DNA of 64,000 bases from Dyadobacter chenhuakuii (lineage in GTDB: Bacteria > Bacteroidota > Bacteroidia > Cytophagales > Spirosomataceae): assembly GCF_023821985.2 (NCBI RefSeq), contig NZ_CP098805.1, positions 3,038,001-3,102,000 of the forward strand, given 5' to 3'. Positions within the stretch are counted from its first letter, which is position 1, and the number at the start of each line of letters is the position of its first letter. Shown here piece by piece: positions 41,154 to 49,284 of this stretch. The notes below the pieces were generated by a model, which was not told where the DNA came from, did no database searches, and was given only the letters and a program-made list of their open reading frames with translations. A program made the position numbers and the translations under genes.

Positions 41154-43274
41154 CTAACTGATCCTGCTCCAATTGGTCGCCTCCTTGCCCATATGCTCAA
41201 TATGCGCACGAATGGGTTGGTTTACAGGTTGGAGCAGGTCAGGATCTGCATTCAGGATTTCCTCTGCTGATATTCTCGCTGCTTTCAGAATTTCTCCGTC
41301 CTGAGCCAGGTTGGCAACCAAAAGATCCAGAAGCCCGCTTTGCTGCGTTCCGGACAAGTCGCCCGGTCCGCGTAATTGAAGATCCACTTCCGCAATTTCA
41401 AAACCATCATTTGTCCTGCACATTGTTTCAATGCGTAGCTTGGTTTCCTTGCTGATTTTATAATCGGTGATCAGAATGCAATAGGACTGTTCGGCGCCCC
41501 TTCCTACCCTGCCGCGCAACTGGTGCAATTGAGATAAACCAAATCTCTCGGCATTCTCAATGACCATTACGGATGCATTGGGCACATTAACGCCAACCTC
41601 AATCACCGTCGTCGCCACCATGATCTTTGTTTCCCCACGCACAAATCGCGCCATTTCATAATCTTTATCGGCGGATTTCATCTTTCCATGCAGAATGCTG
41701 AGCGGCACGTCGGGAAATGCTCTTGAAACGCTTTCATAACCATCCATAAGGTCTTTCAAATCCATTTTTTCGGATTCTTCAATTAATGGATAAACCATAT
41801 AGATCTGCCTTCCTTTCGCAATTTCATCTTTCAGAAAACCAAAAACGGATAACCGGTGCGCATCATAGCGATGAACGGTCTTGATCGGTTTCCTGCCAGC
41901 CGGGAGCTCATTAATGGCTGAAATGTCAAGATCGCCGTATAGTGTCATCGCCAATGTGCGTGGAATGGGCGTTGCGGTCATAACAAGCATATGCGGGTTA
42001 ATGCGGCTGTTCTTAGCCCATAACTTCGCACGCTGTGCCACCCCGAAACGGTGCTGCTCGTCGATAATGCACAATCCCAGGTTCTTGAATTGCACAATGT
42101 CTTCTATAAGGGCGTGCGTACCTACGATAATGTGCATCGAGCCGTCCAGCAACTGCTTATGGATAAGCTCCCTTTCCTTTTTTTTGGTGGAGCCGGTAAG
42201 CTTGCAAATGTTGACACCCAAGGCGTCAGCGAATTTCTTTAAACCCTGATAATGTTGATCTGCCAGGATTTCCGTTGGGGCCATTAAGCACGCCTGAGCA
42301 TCATTATCCAGCGCGAAAAGCATGGAAATGAATGCGACAATGGTCTTACCGGAACCCACATCGCCCTGCAAAAGGCGGTTCATTTGCCTGCCGGTTTTCA
42401 GGTCCTCATGAATTTCTGAGAGAACCCGGATCTGTGCATTGGTTAATGTAAAGGGCAAATGATTCTCGTAAAACTGCTTTACCAGATTAGTATGGCCGAA
42501 AATCATCCCGGGATATTCCGTTTTGTGCAGCAGCTTGTTTTTGATCAACCGAAATTGATTGTAAAAAAGCTCCTCAAATTTCAATCTCCTCTGGGCCTGA
42601 TGCAGCCACGGTGCATTTTGCGGCAGGTGAAAGTTCCAAAGTGCATCAGCCTTCGAGACCAATCTGTATTTCTGAACGAGCGTTTCGGGAAGCGTTTCAC
42701 GGATGTGCGACCTGGAAACTTCCAGCAGCGATTTCATCATCCGGCTTATCGTCCGGCTGTCGACGAATTTCCTGCGAAGCTTTTCGGTAAGCGGATAAAT
42801 GGGCTGCCAGAAACCGCCGCTTTCGTTTTCCGGCGTGATCAGGTCGAGCTCCGGATGAGTGATGCTCCATCTGCCGCCAAATGCAACGGGTTTTCCAAAA
42901 ACAATATATTCCGTATTCGGGCGAAGATTTTTTTCGTACCAGGCAATGCTTTGAAACCAAACGAGTTCCAGTATTCCCGTGCCGTCCGTAAAGTATGCCA
43001 CGAGCCGCTTTTTGTTTCCTTCGCCGGTAAGGGTCCACTCGCGGAGCCTGCCCTTGATCTGCGCAGCCGGAAGCTGATCATTCAGGTTTTTGATCTGATG
43101 AAAAACGGTCCTGTCCTCATGTCGGAAGGGATAATGTTGGATGAGGTCACCAAACGTAAAAATGCCAAGTTCCTGATTCAGGAGAGCCGCTTTTTGCGGA
43201 CCTACACCTTTCAAAAACTCGATTTTTGTATCAAAGAAGCGTGTTCTTACTGTTTGGTTTGCATCAGAAGTCAT
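41154..43274 (-). CDS. recG: ATP-dependent DNA helicase RecG
   Basis: The 706-residue superfamily 2 helicase reverses stalled replication forks and branch-migrates Holliday junctions. An N-terminal wedge/OB domain begins with FLKGVGPQKAALLNQELG. The helicase core has Walker A LLQGDVGSGKT, Walker B CIIDEQHRFG, and motif III region MTATPIPRTLA. Motif VI is QLRGRVGRG, and the C-terminal TRG motif region follows. The start codon lies only 5 nt after a good TAnnTTTG promoter element, which implies a leaderless mRNA (see the promoter entry). Confidence 0.96.
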   Translation of the reverse strand: MTSDANQTVRTRFFDTKIEFLKGVGPQKAALLNQELGIFTFGDLIQHYPFRHEDRTVFHQIKNLNDQLPAAQIKGRLREWTLTGEGNKKRLVAYFTDGTGILELVWFQSIAWYEKNLRPNTEYIVFGKPVAFGGRWSITHPELDLITPENESGGFWQPIYPLTEKLRRKFVDSRTISRMMKSLLEVSRSHIRETLPETLVQKYRLVSKADALWNFHLPQNAPWLHQAQRRLKFEELFYNQFRLIKNKLLHKTEYPGMIFGHTNLVKQFYENHLPFTLTNAQIRVLSEIHEDLKTGRQMNRLLQGDVGSGKTIVAFISMLFALDNDAQACLMAPTEILADQHYQGLKKFADALGVNICKLTGSTKKKERELIHKQLLDGSMHIIVGTHALIEDIVQFKNLGLCIIDEQHRFGVAQRAKLWAKNSRINPHMLVMTATPIPRTLAMTLYGDLDISAINELPAGRKPIKTVHRYDAHRLSVFGFLKDEIAKGRQIYMVYPLIEESEKMDLKDLMDGYESVSRAFPDVPLSILHGKMKSADKDYEMARFVRGETKIMVATTVIEVGVNVPNASVMVIENAERFGLSQLHQLRGRVGRGAEQSYCILITDYKISKETKLRIETMCRTNDGFEIAEVDLQLRGPGDLSGTQQSGLLDLLVANLAQDGEILKAARISAEEILNADPDLLQPVNQPIRAHIEHMGKEATNWSRIS

Positions 43275-43278
43275 TATT

Positions 43279-43308
43279 CAAATATAGCGCGAATTCGTAA
43301 AAAACAAA
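43279..43308 (-). promoter_or_regulatory. Bacteroidota promoter for recG, likely leaderless
   Basis: On the minus strand: TTTG (43308-43305), 18 nt, TATATTTG (43286-43279), then AATA and the ATG of recG at 43274. Both boxes and their spacing match the consensus. Transcription would be expected to start at or next to the start codon. Confidence 0.65.
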
Positions 43309-43454
43309 GATCAGGGCTTTCGGATATGTTAATCAAAGTTAATGTGCCCGTTTCCCAACGGTTTTTGCACTACGTGGTTTGGTTCACAACTTTTGAATGG
43401 CGTATTTCGTTGGATTATTAATTTTTATCCACCTAAAATCAATTTTAATCATTT

Positions 43455-43955
43455 ATGAAAACCACATTTTTAACGCTTTTCCTGACATTAGTTTCATTGA
43501 CATGGGCAGCTGCACAAAGTCCGAGAGTGACAACCGACGGCCCTAATGTCAGCATTGCTTACGGCCAGCCTTCGAAAAAAGGAAGGGTCCTTTTTGGAAA
43601 AGAGGGAAGTGAAAGTTTGGAAAAATATGGAAAAGTATGGAGAACCGGCGCAAATGCTTCAACTGAAATCACTTTCAAAAAAGACGGCATGTTTGCCGGC
43701 AAAGCTGTGAAAGCAGGCACTTACAGCTTGTTCACAATTCCGGGAGAAAAAGAATGGTCTGTTATCCTTAACAGCGTTCTGGGCCAGTCTGGTGCTTACG
43801 ACTACGAAAAAAATAAAGACAAAGATGTTTTGAAAGTGACTGTACCAAGCAAAACATATCCTACATCAGAAGAAAAACTCACCTTCAAAGTAAGCGCAAC
43901 CTCGCTTGACTTCCAATGGGATAAATCAGGGTTTTCTGTTCCTTTGAAGTTTTAA
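43455..43955 (+). CDS. DUF2911 domain secreted protein
   Basis: The 166-residue protein has a signal peptide (TTFLTLFLTLVSLTWAAAQ) and one DUF2911 domain, recognised by ISIAYGQPSKKGR-like openings (here VSIAYGQPSKKGRVLFG), YGKVWRTGANASTEI and KAGTYSLFTIPGEKEWSVI. DUF2911 proteins are common in Bacteroidota, presumably periplasmic and of unknown function. It is divergent from recG with a 180-bp gap and convergent with the wHTH gene, with a strong hairpin between their stops. Confidence 0.9.
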   Translation: MKTTFLTLFLTLVSLTWAAAQSPRVTTDGPNVSIAYGQPSKKGRVLFGKEGSESLEKYGKVWRTGANASTEITFKKDGMFAGKAVKAGTYSLFTIPGEKEWSVILNSVLGQSGAYDYEKNKDKDVLKVTVPSKTYPTSEEKLTFKVSATSLDFQWDKSGFSVPLKF

Positions 43956-43961
43956 TTGGCT

Positions 43962-43997
43962 TGTCAGCCTGAGCGGACTGGGCCGCTCAGGCTGACA
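43962..43997. terminator. Strong hairpin between convergent genes
   Basis: A perfect 15-bp stem (TGTCAGCCTGAGCGG / CCGCTCAGGCTGACA) with loop ACTGGG lies between the DUF2911 and wHTH stop codons. There is no T run. It probably serves as a bidirectional transcription end or RNA stabiliser. Confidence 0.7.
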
Positions 43998-44004
43998 GGT
44001 AAGC

Positions 44005-44301
44005 TTACAAGTTCGCCCGAATCATATTTTCCAGCACTTGCAGGTGATCTGTAAATGCTTTTTGCCCTGCTTCTGTGGCTTTATAGGTTGTCAGGGGCTT
44101 CCTGCCCAGGAACTGCTTCTGGAATTCAATGTATTTTGTTTCTTCCAATGCTTTCAAATGTGAGGCGAGATTGCCGTCGGTTAGCTGCAAAAGTTCTTTT
44201 AATTCATTGAAACTGAGCGAATCATTCACCACAAGCACAGACATCAGCCCAAGCCTAATTTTACTCTCAAAAACTTTATTAAACTTCTCTAACCACTCCA
44301 T
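44005..44301 (-). CDS. Winged-helix transcriptional regulator (small, MarR/ArsR-like)
   Basis: The 98-residue single wHTH domain contains FESKIRLGLMSVLVVNDSLSF, LLQLTDGNLASHLKALEE and the wing FLGRKPLTTYKATEAG. This is the HTH_27-like type found in Bacteroidota, which regulates an adjacent membrane protein gene in many genomes. It lies downstream of the 371-residue membrane protein gene on the same strand (38 bp), suggesting it controls that gene, but no operator was identified. Confidence 0.82.
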   Translation of the reverse strand: MEWLEKFNKVFESKIRLGLMSVLVVNDSLSFNELKELLQLTDGNLASHLKALEETKYIEFQKQFLGRKPLTTYKATEAGQKAFTDHLQVLENMIRANL

Positions 44302-44339
44302 TTGTTACGGGCCTAAGGCCCCATTCTTGGCGACAAATT

Positions 44340-45455
44340 TTATCTGTTAAGCTCCATAAACAGCATTGCATCCCGGTTTCGAAGCCAAACGGCCTGGTCA
44401 CGCTGATTGTTTGCACGCGTTGTCAGCAGCGTCGAAACGAATCCGGTGCCTAATGATATCCAAAAAAAGGTTTTCACATTATTTCTATTTCCCGAAACAA
44501 GCGAGTTCACCGACCCTATGACGCCTGCCAGGGATAAAACATAAGCAATGTTTCTAGTCCGGCGGGAGCTTTTGTAAAGCTGAAGCCCGCCTTGCGAGAT
44601 GATAAACTCCTGTTTCAGCGCCCTTTGTCCTCTGTACAATACATTGTTTTTCACAAAACTATTTCCGCTTTGCAGATAAATGGTCTCCTTATCATACCAT
44701 TTTTTAGCCATTACCACGGCGCTGTCGGAAACGGACTGGCCGTTGCTGACAAAGGAAAACAACAATAACGCCACGCAAATGAGGCCTTTGGCAACCGTTT
44801 TGTTGCTGCTTAACTTTTCCCTTTCGTACCGGTTGTACATGGTAAGGCCATAAATAATGTGCAGTACGCCAAATCCCAGCGCCCAGAAAAGCAGGGAATA
44901 GTTGGTCATGAAAAGCGTAAGGCTGCCGAGTGCGATTTCGCAGATGCCCATGTAAAAGAGCTCCGGGTAAGTGAATTTGCTCGCATTAACTAGTGCAATG
45001 CCGTAAAAAATCAATGTTGCCGGAAATACGATCCATAACATGCGATGGTAAAGCAGCATAGCCAGGCAAAAGATCCCACCTGTTAAAAGTGGTACAAGCA
45101 TGCCGATCAACAATCTTTTAGAACTGCCATTCCAGACAGTTAACCCTCTTTTTCTGCCTTTACGTACAGTCAAAATAACGCCCGCAGCCAGCGACAGGAT
45201 CAGGACACAAATGCCATCGGCAATCAAAAAGCGGGCAACATCTTGCTGGCTGTTATCGCCGTAAGGTGCAGCCGGTGACGCGACGGCAACGAGCCAATCG
45301 GTTTTGAATTTCACATAGCCTACCCCGGCCCCGATCAGCGCAAAAACACCAATAAACACACCGCTTAACCCGCTTAGCGACAAGAACTTTGATGACCGCT
45401 CCATCAGGTTGCGGATCTCATTCAGGGTGTGCAGAGAGTCCTCGTTCGTATTCAT
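44340..45455 (-). CDS. Multi-spanning membrane protein of unknown function
   Basis: The 371-residue protein has a short cytoplasmic N terminus (NEDSLHTLNEIRNLMERSS) and about six membrane helices in its first 220 residues (for example FIGVFALIGAGVGYV and CVLILSLAAGVIL). A C-terminal part starts with another hydrophobic stretch (ICVALLLFSFVSNGQS) that looks like a second signal peptide with an AQ-like site. The C-terminal third resembles a small secreted domain. The layout might be a fusion of two genes. It is probably co-transcribed with the downstream wHTH regulator gene, a frequent pair. Confidence 0.65.
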   Translation of the reverse strand: MNTNEDSLHTLNEIRNLMERSSKFLSLSGLSGVFIGVFALIGAGVGYVKFKTDWLVAVASPAAPYGDNSQQDVARFLIADGICVLILSLAAGVILTVRKGRKRGLTVWNGSSKRLLIGMLVPLLTGGIFCLAMLLYHRMLWIVFPATLIFYGIALVNASKFTYPELFYMGICEIALGSLTLFMTNYSLLFWALGFGVLHIIYGLTMYNRYEREKLSSNKTVAKGLICVALLLFSFVSNGQSVSDSAVVMAKKWYDKETIYLQSGNSFVKNNVLYRGQRALKQEFIISQGGLQLYKSSRRTRNIAYVLSLAGVIGSVNSLVSGNRNNVKTFFWISLGTGFVSTLLTTRANNQRDQAVWLRNRDAMLFMELNR

Positions 45456-45479
45456 AGAACAGATTGTAAAAGCGTTAAA

Positions 45480-45854
45480 TCAAAAAAGGAGCAAAAATTT
45501 CGGGACAAAAATAATCAGGCCGACCAGCACCGCGGAGATAGCCAGAAGCAGGACCGCCGCAGCAGCCGTGTCTTTTACAACCTTAATAACAGGGTGATAA
45601 TCAGGCATAACGAGGTCTGCCAATTTTTCAATCGACGTGTTAAACGCCTCAGCAGCCAGCACCAGCGCAATTTGAATGATAATAATGGTCCATTCGACGG
45701 ACGAAATATCGAAAAACACACCGGCTACTAAAACCAGTATGCAGGCCATTAAATGGATGCGTGCATTGTTCTCGTAGCGAAATAGATTGTAAATCCCCAC
45801 ACCCGCGAAGCGAAAACTGCGTGCGGCTTTAAGAAAATCTATGGGTCCGTTCAT
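45480..45854 (-). CDS. Diacylglycerol/undecaprenol kinase family protein
   Basis: This is a 124-residue membrane protein from the ATG at 45854 (MNGPIDFLKAARSFRFAG). Three membrane helices and the DgkA signature AEAFNTSIEKLADLV are clear, with the catalytic Glu in the loop before helix 2 (NARIHLMA is the preceding segment). It should phosphorylate diacylglycerol or undecaprenol in the inner membrane. An upstream start at 45887 would add 11 residues and is not conserved. Confidence 0.9.
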   Translation of the reverse strand: MNGPIDFLKAARSFRFAGVGIYNLFRYENNARIHLMACILVLVAGVFFDISSVEWTIIIIQIALVLAAEAFNTSIEKLADLVMPDYHPVIKVVKDTAAAAVLLLAISAVLVGLIIFVPKFLLLF

Positions 45855-45961
45855 TTTGTTTGATTTCTGCGAAAATATGGAACGCAAAGTACAACAACAT
45901 CAGCACGAACGAAAACGTCAATGCGTGTTTTGTGCCTTCCCTTTTGCAAAAATAAGCTCGA

Positions 45962-46870
45962 TTATTTCTTATTAACCTCCTCAAAAGCCTTCATCATCGC
46001 CCATTCCCTTCCCGCTGTGTTTGCTTTGAAAGTTTCCAGGCAGCCACGGTCTTGCAGGGTAATGTAGCATGTTTTGCCATTTTTACCGCCGAAGCAAATG
46101 TTGGAAACCTTCTTACCAATGGTGGTAATGGTCTGGATTACTTTGCCTTCGGGAGATAGCACGGCAACTTCGCCTTTTCCATGCCTTGCAATGTAAAGAT
46201 TGCCTTCAATGTCGCAGCGCATGCCGTCCATTCCGCCGTCTTCAAACTTGTGAAGGAGCTTTTTGTTAGATAAAGATCCATCTGGTGCCAGGTCGAAAAC
46301 CCACACATTCCTTTGCACACTTTCGTTCACATACAACTTCTTTTCATCCGGGCTGACGTCTATTCCGTTGGTAGTCCCCATATTTTCGGCTACCAACCGC
46401 GTTTTGCCTTCGGGTGAAACGTGCCAGATCTGGCCCGTCCCCTCTTTCCAGTTCGGGTCGGAACAAAAAATGTGACCTTTTGCGGTGATAGCAAGGTCAT
46501 TGGGCTGGTTCATTTTCGGTTCGTTGGCAAAGACCGAAATGTCCTTTGTGAGCAGGTTGACTTTCAGCACATTATGCCCTGTAAAATCTGCTACGAAAAA
46601 AGTGTTTTTATCCGCAAACCGGATGCCGTTGCCTGTGCTGCCCTTGGGAAGGGTTACGAAAAAGCTTGCACTTCCTTTTTTACTCATAATAGCAACTGTC
46701 CCGTCACGGGCGAAATTCACTGCATATACGTTTCCTTCACTGTCAACCGCGGGGCCTTCACAGTTGCTTGTGAATTCACCTTCGTTGGAGAATTTTTTGC
46801 TTTTCGTTTGTGCAAAAGATGTCTGAGCAAAAACGGTGCAGGAAATCAGGAGGAGCAAAAATTTATTCAT
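45962..46870 (-). CDS. SMP-30/gluconolactonase-like secreted protein
   Basis: This is a 302-residue protein from the ATG at 46870, which begins a signal peptide (NKFLLLLISCTVFAQTSFAQ). A six-bladed beta-propeller of the SMP-30/LRE type follows: CEGPAVDSEGNVYAV, then GTTNGIDVSPDEKKLYV, then DGGMDGMRCDIEGNLYIA. The acidic residues at the propeller centre, which bind calcium in gluconolactonases, are present. It may hydrolyse a sugar lactone in the periplasm. It follows a redoxin gene on the same strand after 19 bp. Confidence 0.88.
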   Translation of the reverse strand: MNKFLLLLISCTVFAQTSFAQTKSKKFSNEGEFTSNCEGPAVDSEGNVYAVNFARDGTVAIMSKKGSASFFVTLPKGSTGNGIRFADKNTFFVADFTGHNVLKVNLLTKDISVFANEPKMNQPNDLAITAKGHIFCSDPNWKEGTGQIWHVSPEGKTRLVAENMGTTNGIDVSPDEKKLYVNESVQRNVWVFDLAPDGSLSNKKLLHKFEDGGMDGMRCDIEGNLYIARHGKGEVAVLSPEGKVIQTITTIGKKVSNICFGGKNGKTCYITLQDRGCLETFKANTAGREWAMMKAFEEVNKK

Positions 46871-46889
46871 GATCAAGAATTTCAAGGCA

Positions 46890-47534
46890 CTAATTTTTCC
46901 ATTTGATCGCGCAACCAACCGGCTTGGTAATGGTCGTAACGACGGGTTTTCCGGTCAAAAGATTGCTAACCGCTTCATCCGCATATAACTTGGTAACCCC
47001 GGCAGGGTCCTGCGGATTATCGTCGATCATACCAATGTAACGAACCGTGAATTTGGAGCCGTTTTTTTGTAAAATATAAACCTGCGGCGTGCGCCCTGCA
47101 CCAAACGCTTTGGCAACCTGCTGCGATTCATCCACCAGGTAAGGATAACCATATCCTTTCGAGGCTGCACGCTCTTTCATTTTCTCAAATGTATCGTCCT
47201 GATGCGTTCCGGGATCGCTCGGGTTAATGGCGATGACAGGAAAGCCCTGTGCGGCAAACTTATTGTTCAATGCAATAATCCGGTCTTCGTAAGCTTTGGC
47301 AAAAGGGCAATGGTTGCTTGTAAAAATCACAATGACGCCCTTAGCATTATTGAAATCACTCAGCGAAACCATGTTGCCGTCCGTATTTTTCAATCGGAAG
47401 CTTGCTGCCGCGTCGCCTACCTGATAGCCAGCGGATTGTTTCACTTCAATGAGTGCGATTTTTTCCTCAGATGCATTTGCATCGGACGCAAATCCTACAC
47501 CTAAAAACATTGCAACCCATAACCAAATTTTCAT
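46890..47534 (-). CDS. Redoxin/AhpC-TSA-like periplasmic protein
   Basis: This is a 214-residue protein from the ATG at 47534, giving a signal peptide (KIWLWVAMFLGVGFASDANA). A thioredoxin-fold domain contains ASFRLKNTDGNMVSLSDF, the single active-site Cys in TSNHCPFAKAYEDR and the cis-Pro loop GAGRTPQVYIL. With one Cys in place of CxxC it is more like peroxiredoxins than a disulfide reductase. It sits upstream of the SMP-30 gene (19 bp), so the two are probably one operon. Confidence 0.85.
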   Translation of the reverse strand: MKIWLWVAMFLGVGFASDANASEEKIALIEVKQSAGYQVGDAAASFRLKNTDGNMVSLSDFNNAKGVIVIFTSNHCPFAKAYEDRIIALNNKFAAQGFPVIAINPSDPGTHQDDTFEKMKERAASKGYGYPYLVDESQQVAKAFGAGRTPQVYILQKNGSKFTVRYIGMIDDNPQDPAGVTKLYADEAVSNLLTGKPVVTTITKPVGCAIKWKN

Positions 47535-47732
47535 TTTCCTGTTTTTTATACGCATGCTATCATTAAGACACAAAATATGGAATAAAGTAACAGATCGGAT
47601 TGTTAAGTTTTGTTAATTCAACGATTCAACGCCATGAAGGCTGGTAATCATATAAAGGTAACGGTTTGTCAAACTTTAACTATACGCACTGAAATATTTG
47701 CCGGGAAATCAGGTAACATTTGCGTTAATGCA

Positions 47733-47763
47733 TTGTAATTCTGTACGCAAGTGTCTATCTTTG
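47733..47763 (+). promoter_or_regulatory. Promoter of the rplU-rpmA operon
   Basis: TTG at 47733-47735, 20 nt, then TATCTTTG at 47756-47763: a good match to the Bacteroidota -33/-7 consensus. The expected start is near 47768, leaving a 35-nt leader before rplU. Confidence 0.75.
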
Positions 47764-47802
47764 CACCTCATTTTAGAAATCAGTTTTACATAATTTATTA
47801 AC

Positions 47803-48114
47803 ATGTACGCAATCGTAGAAATCGCAGGTCAGCAATTTAAGGTTGAAAAGGGTCTCGAAATCTTCACGCATAGGCTTGAAGGTGACGTGAACGCTGCTCT
47901 TGTGTTTGACAAAGTCCTTCTGGTTGACACCGCAGGCACAGTACAGGTAGGTCTTCCAACAGTTGCAGGCGCTTCTGTTAAGGCAACTGTCCTTGAACAC
48001 CTTAAAGGTGAAAAAGTGATCGTCTTCAAAAAGAAAAGACGTAAAGGTTACAAAGTTAAGAATGGTCACCGTCAGTATCTGACGAAGATCAGCATTGACG
48101 AGATCGTAGCTTAA
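47803..48114 (+). CDS. rplU: 50S ribosomal protein L21
   Basis: The 103-residue protein starts [17 protein letters not shown], the standard L21 opening, and ends with the basic [16 protein letters not shown] region that binds 23S rRNA. Length is normal. It forms an operon with rpmA, 42 bp downstream, as in most bacteria. Confidence 0.97.
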   Translation: MYAIVEIAGQQFKVEKGLEIFTHRLEGDVNAALVFDKVLLVDTAGTVQVGLPTVAGASVKATVLEHLKGEKVIVFKKKRRKGYKVKNGHRQYLTKISIDEIVA

Positions 48115-48156
48115 TCAGTTTTAAATAAAGAAATTATAATTAATAGTTAAGATATC

Positions 48157-48450
48157 ATGGCACATAAGAAAGGTGTAGGTAGCTCGAGAAACGGACGTGA
48201 ATCGGAAAGCAAGCGTCTGGGAGTAAAATTATTCGGTGGCCAGGTTGCCAAAGCAGGAAATATCCTGGTTCGTCAGCGTGGAACCAAGCACAATCCTGGT
48301 AACAATGTAGGCATCGGCCGTGACCATACTTTATTTGCATTGGTTGAAGGTAATGTAGTTTTCCGTAAGACGCGTCAAAACAAGTCATACGTTCACATTG
48401 AACCGCTTGCTGTTGCAGCAACTGAGGCTCCTGTTACAGCAGAAGCATAG
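48157..48450 (+). CDS. rpmA: 50S ribosomal protein L27
   Basis: This 97-residue protein begins [19 protein letters not shown], the exact L27 N terminus without the cleavable extension seen in Firmicutes. The core [15 protein letters not shown] is conserved. L27 reaches into the peptidyl transferase centre. The C-terminal tail of about 12 residues (Ala/Glu/Val-rich) is longer than in E. coli. An intrinsic terminator follows at 48482. Confidence 0.97.
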   Translation: MAHKKGVGSSRNGRESESKRLGVKLFGGQVAKAGNILVRQRGTKHNPGNNVGIGRDHTLFALVEGNVVFRKTRQNKSYVHIEPLAVAATEAPVTAEA

Positions 48451-48481
48451 TCAGCAAAGGTCAAGAATCTGGCATTGAAAG

Positions 48482-48515
48482 AACCCGAAGGATATTTAGT
48501 CCTTTGGGTTTTTTT
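48482..48515 (+). terminator. Intrinsic terminator after rpmA
   Basis: Stem AACCCGAAGGA / TCCTTTGGGTT (11 bp with one G-T pair), loop of 7 nt, and a T7 run. It lies about 30 bp past the rpmA stop. Confidence 0.93.
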
Positions 48516-48607
48516 ATGTTTAAAGGAAGGCATCAAACCAAAACCCCGATTTGCTTGTTTAACCTACACAAAGTCATTTACCCGTTTAAAACATACTTAC
48601 CAAGCCA

Positions 48608-49204
48608 ATGCTAACACGCCCGGTTTTTGTATATACAGAATTAAGTCCGAACCCTAACTCGATGAAGTTTGTGCTCAACTTTGAGCTGGTGCCCGATGGA
48701 CTTTCGTTTGACTATCCTTCATTGGAAGCAGCTCTGGAAGAAGGAAAAGCTTCACCACTAGCGTCTGATCTCTTTCAGTTTCCGCATGTAAAAAGAGTTT
48801 TTATCGCCAGCAATTTTGTCACGATCACCAAGGACGATGCCATAGCATGGGAAGAGGTTCTGCGTGATACAAAGCAGTTTATCAAGATATATTTCGAAGA
48901 AAACCATCCCATTTTTGAACAACAGACAATTGATAAAAATACATTGATCGTCGATGAAAGGGATTCTGACACAGTGCAGAAAATCAAGGCAGCATTGGAT
49001 CAGTATGTTCGTCCGGCTGTGGAATCGGATGGCGGCGCTATTAATTTCCATTCGTTTAATGAGGATTCGGGTGTTGTGAAGGTGTTGTTACAAGGATCCT
49101 GCAGCGGCTGCCCTTCTTCTACCCTGACATTGAAAGCGGGCATTGAAAACCTGCTTACGCGTATGGTTCCGGATGTGAAGGAAGTGGTTGCCGAAGGCGT
49201 ATAA
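48608..49204 (+). CDS. Two-domain Nfu-type Fe-S scaffold protein (NfuA-like)
   Basis: The 198-residue protein has an N-terminal Nfu_N domain (VYTELSPNPNSMKFVLNFEL, then a region ending PHVKRVFIASNFVTI) and a C-terminal NifU-like domain (YVRPAVESDGGAINFHSF, with the CxxC in QGSCSGCPSS). It should carry a 4Fe-4S cluster between two subunits and hand it to target enzymes. It is a separate unit with a terminator at each end. The single-domain Nfu at the left edge shares the same CxxC block. Confidence 0.93.
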   Translation: MLTRPVFVYTELSPNPNSMKFVLNFELVPDGLSFDYPSLEAALEEGKASPLASDLFQFPHVKRVFIASNFVTITKDDAIAWEEVLRDTKQFIKIYFEENHPIFEQQTIDKNTLIVDERDSDTVQKIKAALDQYVRPAVESDGGAINFHSFNEDSGVVKVLLQGSCSGCPSSTLTLKAGIENLLTRMVPDVKEVVAEGV

Positions 49205-49224
49205 GAACATAAAGCTCATATATC

Positions 49225-49260
49225 GAAACCCTGTCATTCACTGGCAGGGTTTCTTTTTTT
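49225..49260 (+). terminator. Intrinsic terminator after the Nfu gene
   Basis: Stem GAAACCCTGTC / GGCAGGGTTTC (11 bp with one G-T pair), loop ATTCACT, then T7. It lies 21 bp past the stop codon. Confidence 0.92.
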
Positions 49261-49284
49261 GTGCCGTTTCACTAGTTTCGGCGT

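Noticed and set aside
48157-48450. Cleavable N-terminal extension on ribosomal protein L27
   Set aside because: The protein starts directly with [10 protein letters not shown], the mature form; no extension is encoded.
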